A stretch of DNA of 64,000 nucleotides from Protopterus annectens (GCF_019279795.1 NC_056732.1:1075632740-1075696739), one strand, 5' to 3'. Positions 33,595 through 43,769 are shown, counted from the stretch's first letter. Program-made: numbers and translations. The notes: a model not told the origin generated them from the letters alone.

Positions 33595-33695
33595 ACCCAA
33601 ATGTAATGACTGCAAAAGTGAAACACGAAGAACATAGTACAGTTGTGTACACTTACCATAAATGTAGATGTTCGAGTGTATTCACTGTTGCAGTC
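33595..33695 (+). repeat. DIRS copy 2 internal complementary region
   Basis: 33595-33635 is the reverse complement of the left edge of this copy including its private TTTTGC variant; 33636-33695 is the reverse complement of the right edge. Joint GAACAT/AGTAC as in copy 1. Confidence 0.92.
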
Positions 33696-33812
33696 CAGGT
33701 TACCCTCCCGTCACCCCCCTGTCATTCTGGAGTTTATCTTTCCTTCTCTATCTTCTACAACCTATGTGGTGTATTTGCTTGTAGATGAAGGTAAAGTTTT
33801 TATTGATGCATG

Positions 33813-33818
<6 letters not shown>

Positions 33819-33876
<58 letters not shown>
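33819..33876. repeat. (TA)n microsatellite inside DIRS copy 2
   Basis: About 29 TA units between the internal complementary region and the right ITR; absent from copy 1, so it expanded after the copies separated. Confidence 0.95.
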
Positions 33877-33877
<1 letters not shown>

Positions 33878-33916
33878 CTACCTTTTTCGGGGCACCTGAC
33901 ATCGGGGGCAAGAAAA

Positions 33917-34121
33917 ACTAAAGAAAATGGCGTTGGCTGCATGTTTTATACCCCTGAAGACCTGACGTCATGGAAGAGGAGACAGCATCCGACGCAGGAC
34001 CCAAGACGTTGGAATTCAGGCCGACTGAGGGCAACCTGCCAGCAGATTACCCAAATGTAATGACTGCAACAGTGAATACACTCGAACATCTACATTTATG
34101 GTAAGTGTACACAACTGTACT
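33917..34121 (+). repeat. DIRS copy 2 right inverted terminal repeat
   Basis: 33917-34074 pairs with the left ITR; 34075-34121 is the right-only extension. CRE palindrome TGACGTCA at 33963-33970 and an inverted TATA (TTTTATA near 33945) are present, facing into the element. Confidence 0.9.
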
Positions 34122-34298
34122 GTATGTCACATCAGAGAATTGCATGTTGCTGATTATTTAATAGTATAAAAAAGACATTGTGTAATTGCTAGTAAAATTT
34201 ACCTGCATTATATGGTTTATAACTGTTTTCTGTGTTCTAGATGTTTGCATAATTAAGCATAGACTCATTAATTGATTATCTTTTGCTTCTTCTTTCAG

Positions 34299-34398
34299 GA
34301 TCTTTCAGTTTCAGAAGCCTATTAAATTCAGAGACGTAGTCCTAAGAGTTACAGATGCTTTTGGACAACAGCTGGAACTCCATTATGTTAATAATGAG
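34299..34398 (+). CDS. MAP3K2/MAP3K3-like: internal coding exon, PB1 domain of a MAP3K2/MAP3K3-like kinase
   Basis: A pyrimidine-rich tract ending CTTCTTTCAG (34289-34298) precedes, and GAG/gtatgc follows, so both splice signals are sound. The exon opens with one base completing a codon (AG|G, Arg), then 33 codons: IFQFQKPIKFRDVVLRV, then TDAFGQQLELHYVNNE. The pattern I-x-F-x-(K/R)P(V/I)K...FGQ-x-(M/L)-(D/E)LHY-x-NNE is that of the N-terminal PB1 domain of MEKK2/MEKK3, which binds the PB1 domain of MEK5 in the ERK5 pathway. The other two frames have stops. Other exons were not found in the window, implying introns longer than about 29 kb downstream and 34 kb upstream, or failure of the eye. 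Whether it is MAP3K2 or MAP3K3 cannot be settled; family is from memory. Confidence 0.8.
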
Positions 34399-35614
34399 GT
34401 ATGCTTTTGTTGGGATAGGAGGAAGAACTGTTCAGTCAGTTTTCTCATAAACCATAATATAAAAGAGATTTTGAATCTGCTTTTAATACTCAGCATGGAA
34501 TTGCTGAACTTGGATCCAGAGGTGTGCGTTTTCATAGATTAGTGGAAAATGTTTTTTTGTGGTCACATCTCAGTGATAAGTAGTGGAGCCATGGCTTATA
34601 TTAATGTTGCATTAATCATCACTTAAATGTGCAGTGTTTTAGGACTTATGTATGAATATGTCATATTCTCAGGGTGTTTTTTATTGAATTTTAAGGTGAC
34701 CCTGAGGTCATGGTACATCATCATTAGTAGGAAACAGGAAAGTGTCACACACCTGTTAGTGAAGCTGGGTCTGGTATACTTTGCTCACTTTTAGAGATTG
34801 TAGGGGCACAGACAGTTAGGAGGCTATGTAGTAGCAGGCAGCCAGAATTGCACAGGATTTGTACTCAAAGACACGTAATGAGTAAAAGTTATCATAAAAA
34901 AAATAAAATATATCAATTTGTTATCCAGGTAGGCCTACTTGACAACACAGTCCCTTGAGAGAGAGAGAGAGGGAGAGAGAGAAAAGACATGATGAAAATA
35001 GCCAGGCATCTCAGGAGAGTAGAATTCAAGAGTGCTATACTATAAAGAACTTTGCAGGAACGTGATGCAGATGTTAGCCATATATAAACTGTATTCTGTG
35101 CGAGTAGATCAGATCAACAGTTTGACAGTGTAGAGAAGTACATTAAGAAAAAAAAATCAATTTTATTTAAAAAAGACATTAATTACTAGTACCAGTTGAA
35201 TTAGCCTTGCTCCAGATGAGAGCAGTATGTTGTAAAAACAAAATCATCATAATGGTATAAGGTTCCAAAAGTATTAAACAGTTTTCCAATGTGAGTAGTG
35301 CAGTCTGAATTCAGGCCTGCATCTGGTGGTCCATAAGATATTATCTTCCTAAGTGTATGCTTCCTTTGAAGAATGTGTTTATACATTTTTCTCATTTTAC
35401 AAATTATAACAATAACTACTACAGTCATCCACATGTACACTAATGAAACAGCATAATAATTCTCCAGTATAAGTTTTAGCAACCAAGACCTATTTCATTA
35501 AGTGGAAGGTATTGTGCCTCTGTTGCCAGCCTTAGGAAGTCAACTAGTTTCACCCAAAGCTTTGTGCCTTAGCAGAGCCTCACTCCATAGGGTATTATGT
35601 CAAGGGAGAAGAAT
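34399..35614 (+). other. intron after the PB1 exon, no gene recognised
   Basis: Starts gtatgcttttg, a good donor. A GA repeat lies at 34958-34983. Short frames near 35201-35482 (minus) have no domain. Confidence 0.5.
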
Positions 35615-35707
35615 AGGAGCATTTCTCCCTGGGCCTCCGCTGAAAACAGGATTTGTGGAACCTAGTCGGACTTTCCCGGTCAACAAATGTTAAATAAATA
35701 AAAAAAT
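35615..35707 (+). repeat. L2/V-SINE type 3' tail fragment
   Basis: TTCTCCCTGGGCCTCCGCTG, then CGGACTTTCCCGGTCAACAA ATGTTAAATAAATAAA; same tail as V-SINEs at 40825 and 50979. Confidence 0.65.
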
Positions 35708-36117
35708 AGTGTCTCCAGTATTCATCAGTTCTTCTGCAGTTCCTGTCCTTAATACAGGTGGGGTTTATCACTTATAGATAAATTTAAAGTTAATGAATGC
35801 AGTGGCTGGCAAAGTTTTTAGTTTATACCAGGCAATTAGGATATTTATCTTTTCTGTAATGTCCTACCCTATTTCAGTTTCCTAGGCTTGTTTCACAGAA
35901 ATGAAAAGAGACTCAAGGTTTGAGCACATTTCTGTGTACATGCTCCATCTAGTAAACGTCCGTATAACCTTTTTGCGAACACATATTATAGAGTTTAAAT
36001 GGCATTTGTACAACTCCAGGAGGAACTCTGTCCAAGCCTAATTTAACCAAACGAAAAGCAACAGGACACTGCTGTGAGTATATAAAACTGGATAAAATTT
36101 AATCAAGCTAAAAAAAC

Positions 36118-36166
36118 ACAAGGTAAGTGCTTTCGGGATTCACCCTTCATCAGACAGAAACACATT
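36118..36166 (-). ncRNA. hammerhead-ribozyme-like core, Penelope element 1 (degenerate)
   Basis: On the minus strand CTGATGA (36153-36147) is followed by a small hairpin GGGTGAATCCC and then GAAA (36134-36131) and GCACTT. This is the order CUGAUGA, stem II, GAAA, short stem III of hammerhead ribozymes, which are known in Penelope pseudo-LTRs. Stem I pairing is poor here, so activity is doubtful. Confidence 0.4.
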
Positions 36167-36328
36167 AAACAAACAACATTTTTAAAAGGTAAAACAGCCA
36201 ATAGCATCTAATGAAAAACCCGCCTATTTAGAAGGGTGGTTTTAACTGGTATTATATCATTTAATCCCGGTTCCCTGTGTGCCATAAATTCAATAATCCA
36301 TCTGGATTCAGCCAAAGCTGTCTGGTGT

Positions 36329-37480
36329 TTAACATCCCCCCCCCCTGTTATTCAACCTAATATTAACAATGGCTCTAAATTTGAAGCTATGTGTTGGATT
36401 TCCACTAATATGCCTATACAAAGCATTGCTCGAATCACAATTCCTAATGCTACTCAAATGTTGTAGAATCCTAACTTTGAACATATTGTTGGTCATTCCA
36501 ACATAAAAACAGGGGCAATACACACATTCAGCTAAGTATACTATGTTGGTAGTCCTGCATGTGGCCGTCCCTTTTAAATGAAACACCTTCCTTGTCATCG
36601 GATGTGTGAATGTAACTTCCTTATTAATATAATCACAGGCCTTACATATCCCGCAGGGAAGTGTACCTGCCAAGGTTTTAAAAGATCCACTGTAAACACT
36701 CAACCTTTCACTACACAACAAATCCTTAAGATTCCTATTCCTCCTATATCGAAATCTAGGATTGTTGTCAACAATGCCCCTAAGACCCACATCACTAGTT
36801 AGAATATTCCAGTTATTTTGTACAATCTTGCAAATATCATTAATGTTACTACCATAGGTGAACATTAGTTTAGGACCCCCTTGTATATGGCTACGACTAT
36901 TGTTACCTATGGGTTCTTCTCCCTGGGACCTCTTTAACCATGGCTTATATCTCGTCCGTCTAAGTTTAATGCTACTATCAATGACACGATGTACCAAATC
37001 ATCTCCATATCCCCTATCCTTGAAACAATGGCCAAGTTTATCCAATTCTTCATCAAACTGTGTATCCACAGCACTCACTCTAGATACCCGACTCACCTGC
37101 CCTCTAACGATGTTAGGAAACACCTGACGGGGGTGCATACTATCAAACGATAGCAGGGTATTTTGCCAACACTCCTTCCTGTGTAGGCTGGAGATGAAAC
37201 CTTCCTGTGTTTGTTCCACACAGACATCCAAAAACTCTAAGTGAGTATAGGAGGTGTTGGCTGTAAATTTCAAAAATGTGGTAGTGGAGTGGATATAGGA
37301 TAAGAAACGGTCAAACAAACTACAATCACCATTCCACAGAATAAAAATATAATCTACAAAACGTGTGTACATGGTGATGTAGCCCTACCATTCATCATTA
37401 TTTAGAATTTTAGATGATTCCCAGTTAGAAAGGACCAGATTAGCATAGGTATATGCACAGGGGGTACCCCTTGTGTTTTT
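36329..37480 (-). pseudogene. Penelope-like RT C-terminus fused to GIY-YIG endonuclease
   Basis: The frame upstream of the ATG at 37372 already reads GTPCAYTYANLVLSNWE, the RT motif before the catalytic box, followed by a stop. Then RFVDYIFILWNG, where the expected FVDD has become FVDY. HLEFLDV follows, then the Arg-rich connector, a CGICKAC / CRTTNIVYLAEC cysteine part and the GIY-YIG nuclease (NIVYLAECVYCPCFYVGMTN then RILQH). It ends at 36329. The element would prime reverse transcription at a nicked site; loss of an active-site Asp and a stop make it inactive. Confidence 0.85.
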
Positions 37481-37623
37481 TTAGCTTGATTAAATTTTAT
37501 CCAGTTTTATATACTCACAGCAGTGTCCTGTTGCTTTTCGTTTGGTTTTGTTCGTGTTTTGGAGTCTAGCAGGACTTTGGCATAGCGTACAGATTTATTT
37601 TACTTGCTTCCAAGCCTAATTTA

Positions 37624-38499
37624 GCAGACCTCTCTATATATCTATCTGTCATTATGCTTGTCTCTCATCTTGATCTGTGCAGATTATTCAAATTATCTCA
37701 GATCCCCTTTTCACATAATGTATCTATCCAGAAATGAATGTTTTACTTCATTCATTGTTGTCATTGTGTGGTTATTCAATAAAGTTTGAGCACCCACATG
37801 CTGAAAGGATATCCAACCCCAAAATCTCATTGTAGCACCTGTGAAGCATTTTCCAGAGCCTTTCCTGTCATTTCCATTGATGCCATTGTAACAGTATATA
37901 ATTTTTAGTTGTATCAGAGATGTACAAGCATTGTCTCTAGCAAAAATCAGATAGGTTTAAGAATTTGCACCAAATATTTAGCTAAACTATGCCGCTGGAT
38001 ATCTGGGACCCAGCCCTTACCCTGTAAGAAGTACTACAGCTTCATATAAATTCCATAGGAAGGCTTTTATCAGCTTCTGGGCTATTTAGTCAGCCTGTAA
38101 ACAGTAATTGAATAGATGTTCTACAGCGAATAGTATTTTATATAAAACCAGCATTGTGAAGGTTGAAATTTTGAAAGAAAGGTAAGCTTCATCAGATTAC
38201 ATTGTAAAATAAGGTTTTCAAGCTCTATGCATAGACTATGGCTATTGAATTCTAACAGCTCTGGGCCTGTTATGTTTAGGTTGATGCCTAGGTATGAGGT
38301 TGTGTCCAGTACAACTGTTGCCAAATTCCTTACAACCTGGTGTTGTAGAAAGTGACAAGTTTAAATAATGGCTTTCACTGGGACTTATCTGGCTTCATCA
38401 ACTGAGTATAGAATGCCACTATCTGGACTACGTTTTGTGGGGTAAAAGGACTTTGAATAGATCTGTCAGCCATAAAATACAAACATCCAAAAAAGGCTG

Positions 38500-38501
<2 letters not shown>
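37624..38501. other. intron-like DNA without recognised features
   Basis: AT-rich, no domain-bearing frame, no repeat match seen by eye. Confidence 0.45.
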
Positions 38502-38581
<80 letters not shown>

Positions 38582-38582
38582 A
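38502..38582. repeat. (AT)n followed by (GT)n microsatellite
   Basis: About 28 AT units then about 11 TG units. Confidence 0.95.
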
Positions 38583-38639
38583 TGAGCTTGTTGTACACTT
38601 ATTACAATTTCCTGACAGAAAGTGTAGTCTTAGATTGAA

Positions 38640-38757
38640 CAAATATTTTATTATTTATGCATGTATGTTTGTAATTTATTTTCATTTGTTTACTGTGAAA
38701 GTCCGACTGAGCAAACAAGCCCCCTTTCAGTGGAGGCCTAGGCTGGAAACCTCCACA
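38640..38757 (-). repeat. L2/V-SINE type 3' tail fragment, reverse
   Basis: ATTTATTTTCATTTGTTTAC, GAAAGTCCGACTGAGCAAAC and CTTTCAGTGGAGGCC are the reverse complement of the tail at 35615-35707. Confidence 0.6.
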
Positions 38758-39692
38758 AGAAATAACAGTAGTACATATACAATGTACAGAATACTTAGTT
38801 AACATTTAGTAGCACTAAATAACAGTCGCACGCACATACTGTATACAACGCACAGAATACTGATATAACATTTTGCAGCATTACATACAAAGTGAGGAGA
38901 AGTAAAACAGATAAGTTACGAAATAACAAGTATATTTTGCAGCAACATAGTCATCGCTGGGTGCAGTATATTAGCTCAGATCTAGTTATAAGCATTTTGC
39001 CATAAGAAAATTGGAACACAGAAAAATTAGAGGAGAAATAGTCACTGACTTTTGTGTACATAGGAGAGGAAAGTTAGGAATAATACAGCCTGGGAAATAA
39101 CAAGCCATTATGGACTACAATGTACACTGTAAATGTGAGAGGGTAAAGCAGTTATAACAGACCAAAGACATATAATCTCCCAAGTTACTAGGGGACCTCT
39201 TAAGAACTAAGAAATCAGCTTTTTCAACTCCATTTCTTAGAAACCATACATGTGTACCACACTTAATTATAGAAATCATTAATAAAATCATGAGTTACAC
39301 CACCAGAAACTATATGCACCTGTATTATACTGTGGGCTGAATTAATTACTTGATAATCTTTTCCTATGTGAACTTTCCAGAAAAATCTGTCTCCCTACCT
39401 TATGTGTTTAATATGTAGATACTGCAATCTTGGGACAAGAATTGCTGCCCCTCTTTACTCAATAAAAGGATAGCTGTCCAGTTCCTCAGCATACAGACTT
39501 TTCTTGGTCATGGTCATCATTTGCTGTCTTTTACTTCCGGGTGTACTGGAGGTCATTAATATGAGCTGTGTATACAGATGTGAGTTTGGAAACTGAAGTG
39601 TGCACACTAGAAAGAAAGAAAAAAACAGAATAAGAGAAACAACTTAAAACTCCATGCAGCTGTGATACAGGTAACCACACTACCCTAACTTG
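38758..39692. other. no recognised features
   Basis: AT-rich stretch, no domain-bearing frame or clear repeat. Confidence 0.45.
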
Positions 39693-39850
39693 TAGAGTTG
39701 TTGTTGTTTGTCTTTCGGCTTTTCCCGGTAAGGGGTCGCCACAGCGGAACTCCAGTCCACTAATGATTGGCAGTAGATTTTTATGAAACGCTGAGGTGCC
39801 AGCTCGACACTCAACCTTCAACGAAGGCATGCCCATTTACGCACGCATGT
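39693..39850 (-). mobile_element. V-SINE/RTE-type tail, 5'-truncated, reverse
   Basis: The reverse complement reads GGTTGAGTGTCGAGCTGGCA ... GCTGTGGCGACCCCTTACCG GGAAAAGCCGAAAGACAA, matching the last third of V-SINE copy 1 (14080-14184). Confidence 0.65.
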
Positions 39851-40824
39851 CTTTAAGATGACTAAATGTTGTGCAGCAATAGTATATTATCAGTTGGTCT
39901 GTTAAAGTTACCGTTTTTTTAATTTAAATTACTGCTGCCTGCAGACCATCATCTCAGAAAAAAAAAGCATAGGTAGGTGCATGTCAGTTACAGAGGGCAT
40001 GGGAATGACTGGCTACAAGTAAGCTAAGGTAAAAAAAATTCATTCACCATCACTTTGCAACAGTACAATGTGTATATCCTATTACTATAGCATACAAGAA
40101 CATCTTGGAACATATGCCAAGTGCCTACATAGTGACAGCTCACCAGAATCGTTCTAACACGTATCTCGTCATGTAGTAAAAACACGAGTTGCTAGTCAGC
40201 AGTCAAAGTATCCCATTCTGTCTATCTTCCACTTAACCACTTTATAGTATTGAGCATCATTTTTAAGATTTTCTCCCCCACGAACCCATTTAGTTAAAGT
40301 TTCAGAGACACCCAATATTGCCTTTGTTTGGTTGGATGCTTCTCTAGCTAGCCTGCTTGTTCATTAACATTTCTTCCTAACCCTCCCACCCTTTTGCTGT
40401 TGTTGTTTTATAAGGTTGTGTCTCTGGCCTCCACCTCTTATGATTATTTGATTTTCAAAGTCCCTCTCTCCCCTCTTTCATTGCTGTTAACTGTTGTATA
40501 AGCTATTTATGTACTTTTCCAACCTATAGTGTTCCATAGCTCCACGATACTGAGTGGGTACCCAACAAAACAGTATTACTCTTGAGTAAACCTCCTTTAT
40601 TACGTATTATCTCCTGTTCATTTTCCTGGAGCTCAGCAAAGCTTGGAGTCCTAGCCTGCATTCCAGTATCCAGTGACTTTAAGACAAAGTTAAGTATCTT
40701 TTGACTGCTAACTCACATTTAAGTTATTTTGAGTGACTGCTACTGTTTCTTGCTTTTATGTGTACATTTCACTTAATTTTATTTATAAAAATGTTTGCTC
40801 TTCCTCCCACTGTTATTACTATAA
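39851..40824. other. no recognised features
   Basis: No domain-bearing frame; plain intron-like DNA, T- and CT-rich near 40380-40480. Confidence 0.45.
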
Positions 40825-41077
40825 TATATGGTGCAGAGGTGCAGTGGTTAATGTTGTCGCCTGACAGCAAGAGGTTCTCTGGTTTGATTCTCGGCTGGGG
40901 TGCCTTCTGTGCGGAATTTGCATGTTCTCCCTTCGTGTGAGTTTCCTCCGGGTACTCAGGTTTCCTCCCACAATCCAAAGACATGTATCTGGAGCATTTC
41001 TCTCCAGGCCTGTGCTGAAAATAGGCTTTGTCCTAAACGAACTTTCCCGGTCAACAAAATAATAAATAAAATAAAAA
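40825..41077 (+). mobile_element. V-SINE copy 2 with L2-type tail
   Basis: tRNA-like head GGTGCAGTGGTTAATGTTGT with B box GGTTTGATTCT, core GTGCGGAATTTGCATGTTCT, GTGAGTTTCCTCCGGGTACT, then tail TTTCCCGGTCAACAAAATAA. A short flanking match TACTATAA (40817-40824, 41078-41085) may be the target duplication. Confidence 0.85.
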
Positions 41078-41085
41078 TACTATAA

Positions 41086-41649
41086 GTCTTTCTTGAAATT
41101 ACCTTCAGCAAGGGATCTCAGTTGTTTAAGTGGCTTCTGGCAGTATTGCACTTGTGGATCCCTTCTACTGTGTTTTTACATTAGGAGGGCTGGGTTTAGT
41201 GATCTTGTGGCAGGAGGTGTTTGCTTGGCCTATCTAAGTTGGGAAGTACACAAAAGGACTCATAGTGTTGCTATTTTATTGGCCAGAGGGCTTATTAGTT
41301 AGTTTTCTGTTTTTTTCCTGTGCTGCCATACATTTTGTGTGTTTGCTTGGGTTAGCAGTGCCCTGTACAGTAGCATACATGTAGAAAGTAATTTTTTCCT
41401 GTAGAATGTTTCATAAAACTGTACCCTTTAGAACAGCAGTATAGCACATATACCTTGTGCTCTGACAAGCTTGAAGCAGATAGTTGGGCATTGAGTAGCA
41501 ATACCTAGAGATTTAGTAGAATTCAGTTTTGTGTAAACATTAAAGTTAGTAGAGGTTTGTACTGTTTAGCATAATTTGCCCCAGTAAAGCACCCATATTA
41601 GTCTGCACCAAGAAATCACCGTTAATAGCCTTCTAACCCAAATATACCA
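41086..41649. other. no recognised features
   Basis: No domain-bearing frame or repeat match seen. Confidence 0.45.
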
Positions 41650-41689
41650 CCCCCTTGAAGCTCGCAAATCAAAAGACTGGACAGTTTGG

Positions 41690-42560
41690 ATGTGCATTTT
41701 CCTAATTTGTCTGTAGCCAGCTTGTTGGAATGTAGCAATTGTGTCATGTTAACTGACAACCTCTTAATCTTTAAAGAACCAGATACTTTGTGCGAGAGGT
41801 GTACTTACACAATGAAACTGAAGACCAAACTCTAGCATGCAAGTGCACATCAGGTTGTCGAAACCATGCATACCACATCCACCTCACATTGCACACAACA
41901 CACACATAGACTAATATATGTTGAGGCATGTAAAAGCAATCTTACTGAACAATAAAGATCGCCTGGACCACCCATTGTCAAAGCTGCACGTCAGCAATCC
42001 CAAAGGCACTCAGAAAAAACACCTAACACTACACATACTGTCACTCTCGGTGGAGCCCCAAACACTAAGCCCCTAAGGCAAGCAAGCACACTCCTAAGAC
42101 TCTCACCATAGGAGACTGCATTGTAAGATATACTGATGTCCCTCTAACCAGGTGAACAAGGAGAAGAGAACTGTTGCCGCTTATCTAGAGCCAGGATCTG
42201 CCAAATTATTTCATTACACCACAGGTACCAGTATGATTCCATCATAGTCCATGTAGGTGTAAATGACCTGAGATATAGCTCCCTAGACTATATGAAGAGA
42301 GATATTGTGGAGCTTTCAGACTATGTATCTTAGGCTGGCATGAGCCTAGCACTGAGCAATATATTACCATTACTGAAGACAATGCCACAGTACAAGCAAA
42401 AAATTATTAATTTCAACAACTGGCTGTTTTCTGGTGTCATTCTAAAGAGATCCAGTGTTTGTCAACTTGGAAGGACATGCTTAGCAGACAAAGTTGCTTT
42501 TCCAAGGACGGTGTACACCCTTCCCCTCTAGGCTTTCAAATACTGGCTTATCCACTCCTC
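41690..42560 (+). pseudogene. CR1-C ORF1: CxxC finger and esterase, decayed
   Basis: Finger: ECSNCVMLTDNLL and DTLCERCTY, two CxxC pairs like QCSKC / CERC of copy D. Esterase: TIGDCIVRYTDVPL, where the catalytic Ser of GDS is Cys; HVGVNDLRYSSLDYMKRDIV keeps the GxND block; DGVHPSPLGF ends the domain with His kept. Several stops. Confidence 0.72.
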
Positions 42561-42745
42561 GCCTTTTTTCAGGTAATGAAAAAACAACAAACAATGTTTG
42601 CCAGGTAAAGCACCCTCAATATGTGAGACCACAAATGCAAAAAGAAATTAGAGGAGTGCACCATGAGCTGTAAAAACGAAGTACTGTCCAAATAGATAAA
42701 AATCCAAGGTTTAATAGGAAGAAACCATACAAACAAACGAGTGAA

Positions 42746-42805
42746 ACTGCAGTAAGTAAGCGCTTTCGCGTTGAAATCAATGCTTCATCAGACATCAAAT
42801 GCAGT
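42746..42805 (-). ncRNA. hammerhead ribozyme candidate, left arm of Penelope element 2
   Basis: Mirror copy of 43544-43603. Stem II reads GCATTGATTTCAACGC here, one base different (A for G), which turns a G-U pair into A-U. Confidence 0.7.
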
Positions 42806-42959
42806 CAACTAACAAGTTCTTATATACACTAAATGACATCATTACCTAGTTTAAATGAGCAAATCAAGTACAAGAAACAATTAAAAAGCTGGAGACTAAT
42901 TAAAAACAACAAAAGGACCACTTATGATAAAGTGAAAAACACATAAAAAGCACATAAAA

Positions 42960-43370
42960 CTAATGCCTTAGTGGTCTATTGGCTAAAAAAGGTTTTAATG
43001 CTACTCTTTCATTCAGTCCAAATTTGTGGGCTTGTAGTTTCAAAATCCATTTCCCCTCTCTTTCTTCTGTACGGTTCCTGATGTTACCCAATCTGCCTCC
43101 TTTACTAACCTTTTCCAACACCCTAAACTTAAAACTGTGTGAGGAACCATTATCTAAAATGTGTTTTGCCACGGCGTTGGTGATGTTAACTTTCTCAATG
43201 GCATAGATATGTTCCCTCATGCGCTCACGTAGACTCCTAGTCGTCATGCCGACACAAAAAACACAGTACAGGAACCGTACAGAAGAAAGAGAGGGGAAAT
43301 GGATTTTGAAACTACAAGCCCACAAATTTGGACTGAATGAAAGAGTAGCATTAAAACCTTTTTTAGCCAT
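42960..43370 (-). pseudogene. Penelope GIY-YIG endonuclease remnant
   Basis: The minus-strand frame has CVFCVGMTTRSLRERMREHI, the FYVGKT-x-R-x(2)R-x(3)H part of the Penelope GIY-YIG domain, followed by AVAKHILDNGSSHSFKFRVL and EGKWILKLQAHKFGLNE, a usual C-terminus. The first 60 residues come from the opposite arm of the palindrome read backward and are not part of the original protein. The GIY half is missing. Confidence 0.75.
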
Positions 43371-43543
43371 TAGACCACTAAGGCATTAGTTTTATGTGCT
43401 TTTTATGTGTTTTTCACTTTATCATAAGTGGTCCTTTTGTTGTTTTTAATTAGTCTTCAGCTTTTTAATTGTTTCTTGTACTTGATTTGCTCATTTAAAC
43501 TAGGTAATGATGTCATTTAGTGTATATAAGAACTTGTTAGTTG

Positions 43544-43603
43544 ACTGCATTTGATGTCTGATGAAGCATTGATTTCAGCGCGAAAGCGCTTACTTACTGC
43601 AGT
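43544..43603 (+). ncRNA. hammerhead ribozyme candidate, right arm of Penelope element 2
   Basis: In order: ACTGCA (43544-43549), loop TTTGAT, GT, CTGATGA (43558-43564), stem II GCATTGATTTCAGCGC (43566-43581), GAAA (43582-43585), self-complementary AGCGCT (43585-43590) as a minimal stem III, T at the cleavage position (43591), AC, TTAC, TGCAGT (43598-43603). ACTGCA pairs with TGCAGT and GT with AC to form stem I with an internal loop. One extra A follows CTGATGA. Such short-stem-III hammerheads occur in Penelope pseudo-LTRs. Confidence 0.7.
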
Positions 43604-43769
43604 TTCACTCGTTTGTTTGTATGGTTTTTTCCTATTAAACCTTGGATTTTTATCTATTTGGACAGTACTTCGTTTTTACAGCTCATGGTGCACTCCTCTA
43701 ATTTCTTTTTGCATTTTTTCAGGTAATGCCAAACTGACAAATCTACCGACACAGCAAAATCAACTCGAC

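Larger units (their letters stand above)
28548..34121 (+). mobile_element. DIRS-type tyrosine-recombinase retrotransposon, copy 2, nearly complete
   Basis: Same family and layout as copy 1 (415-5997), about 5.57 kb. Left edge ATGTTC at 28548, right edge GTACT ending 34121, both confirmed by the internal complementary region 33595-33695. No target duplication. It sits 177 bp upstream of the host exon at 34299. Gag, pol and recombinase each carry lesions, and the RT active site has lost an Asp. Confidence 0.93.
36046..37608 (-). mobile_element. Penelope-like element 1, 5'-truncated, with inverted end repeats
   Basis: A 15-base target duplication TCCAAGCCTAATTTA (36031-36045 and 37609-37623) bounds it. 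Its ends hold a 79-base inverted repeat (36045-36123 and 37469-37547), the inverted pseudo-LTR arrangement known for Penelope elements. It encodes the end of a Penelope RT and a GIY-YIG nuclease on the minus strand. Confidence 0.88.
42579..43713 (-). mobile_element. Penelope-like element 2: palindromic, with GIY-YIG remnant
   Basis: A 15-base target duplication TTTTTTCAGGTAATG (42564-42578 and 43714-43728) bounds the insertion inside CR1-C. Arms 42633-43080 and 43269-43715 are near-perfect reverse complements (about 448 bases) around a 188-base spacer. This is an extreme case of the inverted pseudo-LTR form of Penelope elements, with the RT deleted. Confidence 0.9.

Noticed and set aside
42960..43206. 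Plus- and minus-strand frames with the same first 30 residues
   Set aside because: The identical starts come from the two arms of the palindrome and are not separate genes.
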